Positions 1 through 6,977 of a DNA stretch of 32,495 nt are shown in pieces. Position numbers and translations under genes: made by a program. Location of the stretch: positions 1 through 32,495 of the forward strand of contig JAKSKO010000025.1 of NCBI GenBank assembly GCA_024401715.1. Reading direction: 5' to 3'. Source of the stretch: Bacteroidales bacterium (lineage in GTDB: Bacteria > Bacteroidota > Bacteroidia > Bacteroidales > UBA932). Positions within the stretch are counted from its first letter, which is position 1, and every line of letters starts with the position of its first letter. The notes below the pieces were generated by a model that was not told the DNA's origin, searched no databases, and saw nothing but the letters and a program-made list of their open reading frames with translations.

Positions 1-643
1 AGTAGTTCATCATGGAGAACATACCTTTCTTCATCTCACCGCCGTACCATGTGTTGATGATAACCTGCTCACGTGAAGTTACGTTGAAAGCAACGCAGGT
101 CTCAGAGTTCAGGCCAAGCTCTTTGTAGTTCTCAACTTTTGCTTTTGAAGCGTTGTAGATAACGAAGTTAGGCTGGAAGTTCTCAAGCTCCTCTGCTGTA
201 GGCTGGATGAACATGTTGGTAACGAAGTGTGCCTGCCATGCAACCTCAACGATGAAACGAACTGCCATGCGGGTGTCTGCGTTTGCACCGCAGAATGCGT
301 CAACAACATAAAGGTTCTTGTTGCAAAGCTCTTTTACTGCAAGTTCCTTTACAGTTTTCCAAACGTCCTCTGACATTGGGTGGTTGTCGTTCTTGTACTC
401 CTCTGAAGTCCACCATACAGTGTCTTTAGAGTTGGCATCCATAACGATGTATTTGTCTTTAGGAGAACGACCGGTGTAGATACCTGTCATTACATTCACA
501 GCGTCAAGCTCTGTGTTCTGGCCAACCTCGAAGCCCTCGAGACCGGCTTTTGTCTCTTCTGCGAACAACTGCTCGTAAGAAGGGTTGTGGGCAATCACAG
601 TTGAACCTGTGATGCCGTACTTGTTAAGATCAATAGTAGCCAT
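1..643 (-). CDS. pckA: Phosphoenolpyruvate carboxykinase (ATP), N-terminal part
   Basis: Converts oxaloacetate and ATP to PEP, CO2 and ADP; in anaerobic Bacteroidota it often runs in the CO2-fixing direction toward succinate. Only the first 214 codons are in the window; the gene runs off the left edge, so the ATP-binding P-loop is not seen. Visible family signatures are [10 protein letters not shown] (substrate-binding Arg) and, close to the window edge, [18 protein letters not shown], the stretch that in complete ATP-type PEPCKs precedes the metal-binding and P-loop region. The ATG at 641-643 gives [11 protein letters not shown], matching the usual family start. It is preceded by a 48-nt leader and a TATATTTG box. 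It is separated from the upstream epimerase gene, so it is probably its own unit. Confidence 0.96.
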   Translation of the reverse strand, partial: MATIDLNKYGITGSTVIAHNPSYEQLFAEETKAGLEGFEVGQNTELDAVNVMTGIYTGRSPKDKYIVMDANSKDTVWWTSEEYKNDNHPMSEDVWKTVKELAVKELCNKNLYVVDAFCGANADTRMAVRFIVEVAWQAHFVTNMFIQPTAEELENFQPNFVIYNASKAKVENYKELGLNSETCVAFNVTSREQVIINTWYGGEMKKGMFSMMNY

Positions 644-691
644 AGTTCTTTATTGTTTTTTATGTATAAACATTTAAACATTCTTTGGGTA

Positions 692-699
692 CAAATATA
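692..699 (-). promoter_or_regulatory. Promoter -7 box of pckA
   Basis: On the minus strand this reads TATATTTG, matching the Bacteroidota sigma-ABfr -7 consensus TAnnTTTG. It lies 48 nt before the pckA ATG. No clear TTTG -33 box was found. Confidence 0.6.
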
Positions 700-704
700 A
701 TAAA

Positions 705-739
705 ATTTAGCGATAAAAGTAATAGATTTTCAGCTAAAT
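705..739 (-). terminator. Weak possible terminator of the tamB-to-epimerase operon
   Basis: On the minus strand ATTTAGC and GCTAAAT form a 7-bp AT-rich stem with a 21-nt spacer, followed by TTTTATTATATT. It overlaps the epimerase stop codon (734-736). The stem is weak, so transcription may partly read through into pckA. Confidence 0.3.
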
Positions 740-1870
740 ATCCAATAATTCCAAGCCTATGCCCGGGGCGTCCGGAAGGGTGATTCTTCCGTCATTAACT
801 GTCATGCCGCGGAAACGGTCGTTGGTTATCAGCAGATTGCCGTCCAAGTCTGCGAAATCACACAGCGGGGACAGCATTGCGGCGGCGCTTACAGCACATG
901 ATGTTTCTGTCATGCAGCCTATCATCGCCCTCATTCCCAGTGCGCGGGCATAGTTTATCATCTTCCATGCTTCGCGCATGCCGGTGCATTTCATAAGCTT
1001 CACGTTGATGCCGTGGAAGGCCCCCTTTATCCTGTCTATGTCTTTCAGCCTCTGGATGGATTCATCGGCATAGATGGGTAGCGGACTCCTCTCAGTTATC
1101 CAGGCAATGTCGTCCAGACGCTCTTTTGCCATGGGCTGCTCCACCATCACAACGCCGTTCTCCTTCAGCCAGTAGATTTCGTCCAGGGCCTTCTGCCTGT
1201 CTTTCCATCCCTGGTTGGCATCCACGGCAAGAGGCAGGTCTGTTACGGAGCGTATGGTACTTATCATCTGCGCGTCGCTGTCCAGGCCCACTTTCACTTT
1301 CAGGATGTTGAAGCGTTCCGCGCATTCCAGGGTCTTCTCCCTAACGATTTCCGGCGTGTCTATGCCTATGGTGAACGTGGTGGAAGGCGCCTTTGCCGGG
1401 TTCAGACCCCATATCCTGTACCATGGCTGGCCCATAAGTTTGCCAACAAGGTCGTGAAGGGCTATATCCACGGCAGCCTTTGCCGGCTCGTCTCCCGGAG
1501 AAAGACTGTCTACGTATGCAAGTATGTCCTCCAGGCAGAATGGATCGCTGAACTGCTCCAGATTCACTTTCTGCAGGAAGGCGCAAACGCTGTCCACGGT
1601 ATGGCCCAGGTATGGTGGCATGGATGCTTCGCCATAGCCTGTAACACCCTCGTATTCAATTTTCACCTGCACATCCGGAGTGCTTTTCCTGGAGTATGAT
1701 GCAACAGTGAAGGTGTGGGCCAGAACCAGTTCGTAAGGTTCCCAGGACAGTTTCATCTTACCACTTCCTGTGCCGCCTGTTTTCTTCTCACTGCCGTACG
1801 GCATGCAGGAGGCAAGCATGGCCCCTCCCGTTACAAGTGCCGTTGTTCTGATAAATTCTCTTCTTTCCAT
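734..1870 (-). CDS. Dipeptide (L-Ala-D/L-Glu) epimerase, Tat-type lipoprotein
   Basis: Enolase-superfamily epimerase of the muconate-lactonizing subgroup; the family interconverts L-Ala-D-Glu and L-Ala-L-Glu from peptidoglycan turnover. Catalytic residues are visible: the lysine pair in KVKVG (K191, K193), metal ligands D217 (DANQGW), E244 (VEQP) and D269 (ADES), and the opposite-face lysine in NVKLMK (about 291). The N-terminus has a twin-arginine motif (RREFIR), a short hydrophobic stretch and a lipobox LASC with Cys22, so the enzyme is predicted to be exported folded and lipidated. The classic E. coli and Bacillus enzymes are cytosolic. It starts 2 nt after the recQ stop and is the last gene of the operon. 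Exact dipeptide specificity is inferred. Confidence 0.88.
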   Translation of the reverse strand: MERREFIRTTALVTGGAMLASCMPYGSEKKTGGTGSGKMKLSWEPYELVLAHTFTVASYSRKSTPDVQVKIEYEGVTGYGEASMPPYLGHTVDSVCAFLQKVNLEQFSDPFCLEDILAYVDSLSPGDEPAKAAVDIALHDLVGKLMGQPWYRIWGLNPAKAPSTTFTIGIDTPEIVREKTLECAERFNILKVKVGLDSDAQMISTIRSVTDLPLAVDANQGWKDRQKALDEIYWLKENGVVMVEQPMAKERLDDIAWITERSPLPIYADESIQRLKDIDRIKGAFHGINVKLMKCTGMREAWKMINYARALGMRAMIGCMTETSCAVSAAAMLSPLCDFADLDGNLLITNDRFRGMTVNDGRITLPDAPGIGLELLDI

Positions 1871-1872
1871 GT

Positions 1873-3506
1873 TTATTCTTTCTGGCCGAAGTATTCAAGA
1901 AGCTGGGCGCTTTTGCTTCTGCTGTCGTCGGAAACAAAGCGTATCATTGCTTCTGTCCTTCGGGCCGATGTTTCCATAAGTCTCTTGTAAAGTTCCGGTT
2001 TCAGGTTTACATCCTTCGGATAAAGCCTGTTCGTAAGCAGATATATGACATCCGATACGGCGGCCGGAATATAGCGTATAACGTGTTGTGTGCTAAGAAG
2101 GTAGAACAGTTGCCTCAGCCTTGGGATTTCAATTCCCAGGTGATGTGCGAAAAGTTTTTCGTCCACTATGCAGGGGAAGGAGAAGATGCCCTCGTAGCGT
2201 CTCATGGCAAGCTCCATGATATCTCTCATCAGCGGGTCTTCATATTCTATGTCATACAGTTCCATCCTGTCTGCGGTAATCATTATCTTGGTGGGGATAT
2301 CCACTTCCTCCATCATTATCCACTGGCCGCATCTGTCCAGATATTTCACTGCATTATAAGCCTGCAACTGGTTGAGGCCGAACTGTTTGCAGAATTCCGG
2401 CAGGCAGAAGCGCAACTGCTTTCCCATCCCGTTTTCATAGGCGATGCCGAAGTAGGCGTGCACCTTGTGATATATGTCCTCTATGTATTCCAGGCTTGGG
2501 AAGGAGGTGGTGTGCATCTGACGCAGGCGTTTGCAGTCGTCGCTGTTCCAGAACATCAGCGCAGTGCTTGGCTTGCCGTCCCTTCCGGCGCGTCCTGCCT
2601 CCTGGAAATAGGATTCTATGCTGTCGCTTAGGCCGAAGTGCAGCACGAAACGCACGTCGGGTTTGTCTATGCCCATGCCGAAGGCGTTGGTGCATACCAT
2701 CACGCGTGTGCGGTTGTCTATCCATTCCCTCTGCTTGCGGCTTCTTTCCTGCGTACTCCGTTCTGACAAAGGAAAAGCGACAGTTCCTCACACATCTTGC
2801 GGCTGCGCACATACACTATGCCCGTGCCCGATGTCCCAAGGCAGAAACGCAGGGTCTCGCCCCTCTTGTCTACGGTTTCCTTGCAGCAGTAACTGAGGTT
2901 GGGGCGGGCGAAACTGCTTTTCACCAGATTCTCTTCCGGAAATTCCAGGCGCAGCATGATGTCGGCGGCAACCTCCGGGGTGGCGGTTGCGGTAAGGGCC
3001 ATCACCGGCGCGTCCACCACCTTGCGCAATTTGGCAATCTCCAGATAGCTTGGGCGGAAATCATAGCCCCACTGGCTTATACAGTGGGCTTCATCAATAA
3101 CTATATAGCTGATATTCAGCTCTCTAACCCATGCTTGGAAAAGTTCCGTATGGATGCGTTCGGGGGAGATATACAGAAATTTGAAGTCTCCGTATGCGGC
3201 ATTGTTAAGGGCGGTATCCACCTCCCTGCGGGACATTCCGGTGTGCACTGCAAGGGCTTTTATCCCTCTGTTTTGCAGATTGCGCACCTGGTCTTTCATC
3301 AAGGCTATAAGCGGGGTAACCACAACTGCCAGCCCCTCGGACAGCATTGTGGGAACCTGGAAACACAGGGATTTGCCACCGCCGGTTGGCAGTATTCCCA
3401 GGACGTCGCGTCCCTGCAGGGCGGATGCGATGATGTCCTCCTGTCCGGGTCTGAAGCTGTCGTAGCCCCAGTATTTCCTAAGCGTTTCCCTTGCTTTCTG
3501 AAGCAT
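1873..3506 (-). pseudogene. recQ: ATP-dependent DNA helicase RecQ, frameshifted and C-terminally shortened
   Basis: RecQ helicases unwind DNA 3'-5' in recombination and fork repair. The first frame (3506-2718) carries Walker A TGGGKS (residues 41-46), DEAH (138-141) and [17 protein letters not shown] of motif IV. The second frame begins with [10 protein letters not shown] near 2753 and continues with VMVCTNAFGMGIDKPDVR (motif V) and YFQEAGRAGRDG (motif VI), then the RQC-like region to 1873. The frames differ by a shift equal to losing 1 (mod 3) bases, and about ten codons expected here (the A-x-x-YHAGL segment) are missing. The second frame has no good start of its own, only TTG. The protein also ends at LLEYFGQKE, before the zinc cysteines. 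Either a genuine pseudogene or an assembly error; the translated parts on both sides are otherwise well conserved. Confidence 0.85.
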
Positions 3507-3545
3507 ATTATATAATAGGTGCCTTCAAGTATGGTTAGATGCCTT

Positions 3546-4454
3546 CTATTCAATTACAAGGCCGTCATATGCGGGAATTATCTGCAGCGGCCTGCCTTCA
3601 TAGCTGCGGTTCTCCTTTGCCACGCGTGCGGCCAGCTCTTCGTAAAGGCCCATGGAGTGGCTAAGGTGCGTGAGGTAGCATCTGCCTATGCCTGCCTTGT
3701 CACAGGCTTTCTTGGCAAAATCAACGGCTTCTTCCAGACAGAAGTGCGAGTAGTGCGGAGCCCCTATCTTCACGCAGTTTATGGTTATGCAATCTGCTCC
3801 CTCCAGCTTTTTCCACTGGCTGTCCGGAAATTCGGCCACATCGGTGAGGTACACTATCTGGCCGAAGCGGTAGCCCAGGATGGGGTAGCTGCGTTTTTTG
3901 TCGTGCCATACGCGCACAGGCACTATGTTCATGCTTTTTTCCTGAACCGGTTCCTGGGGCTTGGTGTGCACATAGCCGTGGCCGGGTTCCCACACAAGTA
4001 TTGGATCGTTGAAATGGGTGTGGATTGTTAGGGCGTCTTCGTCCTGGATAAGATGCACTCTCCATTCCGGAACTCCGGGATATTTCTCTTCCCCGAAGGC
4101 ATAGGGGTATTCTTTCTTCAGGGATTCCAGCACATAGGGCTCGCAGTAGATGTGGGTGTCCCTGTGCTCGAAATAGTTGAAGGCGCGCACGTCGTCCAGG
4201 CCTCCCGTGTGGTCTTTGTGGTTGTGGGTGAGGAGAATGGCGTCTATATGCTTTACATTCTCCCTAAGCATCTGCATCCTGAAGTCCGGGCCGGCGTCTA
4301 TTATCACGCGCATTCCGCACCAGTCCACCATTGCCGCTGCGCGGAAGCGTTTGTTGCGGGGATCTGTGCTGCTGCATACGGGGCAGTCACAGGCAATCAT
4401 CGGCACGCCTTGTGATGTGCCGGATCCCAGGAATGTGAGTTTCGCCTTTTCCAT
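3546..4454 (-). CDS. MBL-fold metal-dependent hydrolase, PhnP-like
   Basis: A 302-residue metallo-beta-lactamase-fold hydrolase of the COG1235 (PhnP-like) group. It starts with LTFLGSGTSQGVP, followed by a probable structural zinc cluster CDCPVC, and carries the metal-binding motif THNHKDHTGGLDD. A later HLSHSMGL matches the C-terminal His region of the family. PhnP itself is a cyclic phosphodiesterase; the substrate here is unknown. It has no signal peptide, so it is cytosolic. The gene lies 15 nt after mtaB and 39 nt before recQ in the same operon. Family assignment is firm, function is not. Confidence 0.88.
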   Translation of the reverse strand: MEKAKLTFLGSGTSQGVPMIACDCPVCSSTDPRNKRFRAAAMVDWCGMRVIIDAGPDFRMQMLRENVKHIDAILLTHNHKDHTGGLDDVRAFNYFEHRDTHIYCEPYVLESLKKEYPYAFGEEKYPGVPEWRVHLIQDEDALTIHTHFNDPILVWEPGHGYVHTKPQEPVQEKSMNIVPVRVWHDKKRSYPILGYRFGQIVYLTDVAEFPDSQWKKLEGADCITINCVKIGAPHYSHFCLEEAVDFAKKACDKAGIGRCYLTHLSHSMGLYEELAARVAKENRSYEGRPLQIIPAYDGLVIE

Positions 4455-4469
4455 TTCTTCAAGAGTCTC

Positions 4470-5888
4470 CTATAATGTTACTTCCACTATGCTGTTTATG
4501 ATTCCTTTCTCGTAGGGCCTTTCCACGCGGAGGTAGTTTTCGCTCCAGCCCACGGCCATGCCTTCCTTGTTCTTCTGCTCGAACAGAACCTTGCTGGTGC
4601 AGCCTTTGTTGCTTTCCTCGAATTCGCTGTGAAGGGTGGCGCAGAGTTTCTCCAGGCGCTCTACGCGCTGGGTTTTCACGCTGTCCTGCACCTGGTCCTT
4701 CCTTTCTGCCGCCGGGGTTCCGGGACGTTTGCTGTATGGGAAGATATGAATGAAGGCCGGTTTCACGGTGTTTGCAAGGAAGTCATAGGTCTGCTGGAAA
4801 AGTTCATCCGTCTCGCCCGGGAAGCCGGCAATCACGTCTATTCCGAAGAACACCTTCTGCTGCCCCTCCTGCTCCAGTTTCTGCCTTATGTAGCTTATCT
4901 TGGCAGCGAAATCGGCAGTTCTGTAGCGGCGCCCCATCTGTTCCAGAATCTCATCGGTGCCGCTCTGAAGCGGAATGTGGAAGTGGGGGAGTATCTTGCT
5001 GCCGCCCAGGGCAATCCAGTCTATGATTTCCTCTGTGAGCAGGTTTGGTTCTATGCTGCTTATGCGGTAGCGTTCTATGCCTTCAACCTTGCTTAATGCC
5101 TTCAGCAGATCGAAGAAGCTTTCGCCCGTGCTTTTGCCGAAGTCGCCGGTATTCACGCCTGTTATCACTATTTCCTTCACGCCCGATGCGGCAATTGCCT
5201 GGGCTTTTGCCACGATGGCCGATATGGGCTCGTTGCGGCTTTCTCCGCGTGCATAAGGCACTGTACAGTAATGGCATTTGTAGTCGCAGCCGTCTTGCAC
5301 CTTGAGAAAGGACCTGGTTCTTTCCCCTGTGCTATAGGCGCCGAAATAAGCTTCACTGGTTGTGGATGCTTGACAGCCTATAGCCTCTCCCAGACTCTGT
5401 CCACCGGCGGGCTGAAGCCCTTCTGTTCGGGCCGAAAGTCCACTGGACTTTCTGTAAACACCCTCTCGACCCCCGGACAGATGCAGGGGGAGGGGCCCAA
5501 GCTTGCTTGGGAGGGGCTGAGCCTGTAAGGCGAAGGTCTGGGAGAGGCTATAGGCTGTCAGATAATCAACCACCTGGGACTTTTCGTTGGCACCGAAAAC
5601 GCGGGCAACACCGTCTATAGCCTCTATTTCACTGCGGCGCAACTGGGCGCTGCAACCCGTAACCACAATTGCGGCATCGGGATTAATACGGTGCAGCTTG
5701 CGTATTATGTTACGGGATTTCTTGTCTGAATGCTCTGTAACAGAGCAGGTGTTCACAAGATATACATCGGCTTTGCCGCTGGTCCATGAAACGGCTTCCC
5801 ATCCCTTTGCAAGGAGCTCCCTTTCATAGGTGCTGGTTTCGGCGTAGTTCAGCTTGCAGCCTAGTGTTATGAATGATATATTTGGCAT
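4470..5888 (-). CDS. mtaB: tRNA t6A37 methylthiotransferase MtaB with an in-frame repeat insertion
   Basis: Radical-SAM enzyme that adds a methylthio group to t6A at tRNA position 37. The N-terminal UPF0004 domain shows the three cluster cysteines C11 (LGCKLN), C48 (VNTCSV) and C79 (VTGCSA). The radical-SAM CxxxCxxC is C201, C205, C208 in VQDGCDYKCHYC. A C-terminal TRAM-like region ends the 472-residue protein, somewhat longer than the usual 430-450. The extra length is a segment of about 63 residues (110-173) encoded by the inverted-repeat element at 5371-5560, placed in the linker between UPF0004 and radical-SAM domains. All catalytic cysteines and the frame are kept, so the enzyme may be functional. 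It starts 1 nt after the folB stop, indicating coupled translation. Confidence 0.95.
   Translation of the reverse strand: MPNISFITLGCKLNYAETSTYERELLAKGWEAVSWTSGKADVYLVNTCSVTEHSDKKSRNIIRKLHRINPDAAIVVTGCSAQLRRSEIEAIDGVARVFGANEKSQVVDYLTAYSLSQTFALQAQPLPSKLGPLPLHLSGGREGVYRKSSGLSARTEGLQPAGGQSLGEAIGCQASTTSEAYFGAYSTGERTRSFLKVQDGCDYKCHYCTVPYARGESRNEPISAIVAKAQAIAASGVKEIVITGVNTGDFGKSTGESFFDLLKALSKVEGIERYRISSIEPNLLTEEIIDWIALGGSKILPHFHIPLQSGTDEILEQMGRRYRTADFAAKISYIRQKLEQEGQQKVFFGIDVIAGFPGETDELFQQTYDFLANTVKPAFIHIFPYSKRPGTPAAERKDQVQDSVKTQRVERLEKLCATLHSEFEESNKGCTSKVLFEQKNKEGMAVGWSENYLRVERPYEKGIINSIVEVTL
5371..5560. mobile_element. 190-bp MITE-like palindromic element inside mtaB
   Basis: The element is bounded by perfect 25-bp inverted repeats: 5371-5395 begins TGACAGCCTATAGCC and 5536-5560 is its exact reverse complement, ending GGCTATAGGCTGTCA. 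Inside are further hairpins: GGGCT/AGCCC (5409-5420), TTCGG/CCGAA (5426-5436), GAAAGTCC/GGACTTTC (5434-5452) and CCCAAGC/GCTTGGG (5496-5511). It contains no transposase. It has no stop in the mtaB frame and encodes a proline-, glycine- and leucine-rich stretch of about 63 residues. No target-site duplication is obvious. Since 190 is not a multiple of three, the insertion must have gained or lost a base or two of target, or the borders lie slightly outside the repeats. No second copy was found in the window. Confidence 0.85.
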
Positions 5889-5889
5889 T

Positions 5890-6258
5890 TTACTTCTTCA
5901 ATTCTTTTTGCCAGCGGGTTTCTATGCGGCTCCATGCACAAGGGCCGTCCACCGGCGGGTTTTTCTTGCTTACGGTAAGCTCTATCCTGTCCAAAGCCGG
6001 ATATTCCGCCTTCAGGGCCTCCATGATACGCCATGCAAGATTCTCCAGGAGATTGCTCCTGATCTGCATCTGGGCCGCTATGGTGCGGTATACGGCGCCG
6101 TAGTTCACGGCATCATCCAGATTGTCGCTTTCCCCGCAACTGCCGGAATATGTGGCGCGAAGGTCCACGGTGAAGGTGTTCCCGTTAATCTTTTCGTCCT
6201 CCCTGCAACCATGGTAGCAGAAGAATTCCATATTGTCCAGTATGATGGTATATTCCAT
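5890..6258 (-). CDS. folB: Dihydroneopterin aldolase FolB
   Basis: Folate-pathway enzyme that cleaves 7,8-dihydroneopterin to 6-hydroxymethyl-dihydropterin and glycolaldehyde. The 122-residue length is normal for FolB. Family signatures are DNMEFFCYHGCREDEK near the start, DDAVNYGAVY (active-site Tyr), LLENLAWRI (pterin-binding Glu) and VSKKNPPV with the catalytic Lys. The same frame stays open for another 51 codons upstream, but that part overlaps the methylase gene, and MEYTIILDN at 6258 is the natural start, 8 nt after the methylase stop. Its position between the methylase and mtaB reflects operon membership rather than an obvious shared pathway. Confidence 0.95.
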   Translation of the reverse strand: MEYTIILDNMEFFCYHGCREDEKINGNTFTVDLRATYSGSCGESDNLDDAVNYGAVYRTIAAQMQIRSNLLENLAWRIMEALKAEYPALDRIELTVSKKNPPVDGPCAWSRIETRWQKELKK

Positions 6259-6266
6259 AAGCCTTT

Positions 6267-6977
6267 CTATGCCAGCAGGATGAATACACAAGGTCTTTTG
6301 CCTATCACGGGCAGGTCTTTTTTCCACTGGGCTACGCTGCGTGTGCGTATCATCTCGTCCGGCGCAGTGATGTTCACGGCTATGCACAGGCGGGTGTTGC
6401 CGTTGCAGCACTCCAGGATATCGGCCAGCATGGCGTCATTGCGGTATGGAGTTTCAATGAAAATCTGGCTCTGACGCAGGCGGGCCGAAAGTTTTTCTAT
6501 ATCCTGCAGGGCCTTGCGCCTTTCCGGTGTCTTTGCCGGAAGATAGCCTCGGAAGGCGAAACTCTGTCCGTTGAGGCCCGAACTCATAAGTGCCATCATA
6601 AGGGATGAAGGACCCACAAGCGGAACCACCCTTATGCCTTTCTGATGGCATATCTCCACAAGACCGGCACCGGGATCGGCAACGGCGGGAAGGCCGGCCT
6701 CGCTAAGCAGGCCCACGCTGCGTCCGCCCTCGAAAATGGCAGCCAGCTTTGAAAGTTCCTCCGGTGAGGTGTGCTCGTTAAGTTCATGCAGCTCCAGGCT
6801 TTCCACCTGGCCGCGTTTGCCGGCAGCGCTAAGAAAACGCCTTGCCGTGCGCAGTTCCTCCACCACGAAACAGTCCAGCGATGCAATCACCTCCAGCTCT
6901 TTTGCCGGTAGAACGTCGCTTAGCTCTCCATCGGAAAGGGGAGTGGGCAGAAGATACAGTATTCCTTTATTCATCAA
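6267..6977 (-). CDS. RsmI-like tetrapyrrole-methylase-family SAM methyltransferase
   Basis: A 236-residue protein of the tetrapyrrole (corrin/porphyrin) methylase fold, closest in pattern to RsmI (16S rRNA C1402 2'-O-methyltransferase). Visible signatures are LLPTPLSDG at the start, GLLSEAGLPAVADPGAGLV and VVPLVGPSSLMMALMSSG in the SAM-binding region, and FRGYLPAK. True RsmI is usually 270-290 residues and carries a PIGNL motif near the N-terminus; here it is TPLSDG and the C-terminus is shorter. This short form is common in Bacteroidota and its target may differ. The start overlaps the tamB end by 11 nt, suggesting translational coupling. Confidence 0.85.
   Translation of the reverse strand: MMNKGILYLLPTPLSDGELSDVLPAKELEVIASLDCFVVEELRTARRFLSAAGKRGQVESLELHELNEHTSPEELSKLAAIFEGGRSVGLLSEAGLPAVADPGAGLVEICHQKGIRVVPLVGPSSLMMALMSSGLNGQSFAFRGYLPAKTPERRKALQDIEKLSARLRQSQIFIETPYRNDAMLADILECCNGNTRLCIAVNITAPDEMIRTRSVAQWKKDLPVIGKRPCVFILLA

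Noticed and set aside
2496..3515. Open frame of 339 codons on the plus strand opposite recQ
   Set aside because: Its translation is Cys/Arg-rich with no motifs, while the opposite strand carries all helicase motifs.
5271..5528. Plus-strand open frame running into the mtaB element
   Set aside because: It contains no transposase-like or other recognisable motif and starts within mtaB coding sequence, so it does not make the element autonomous.
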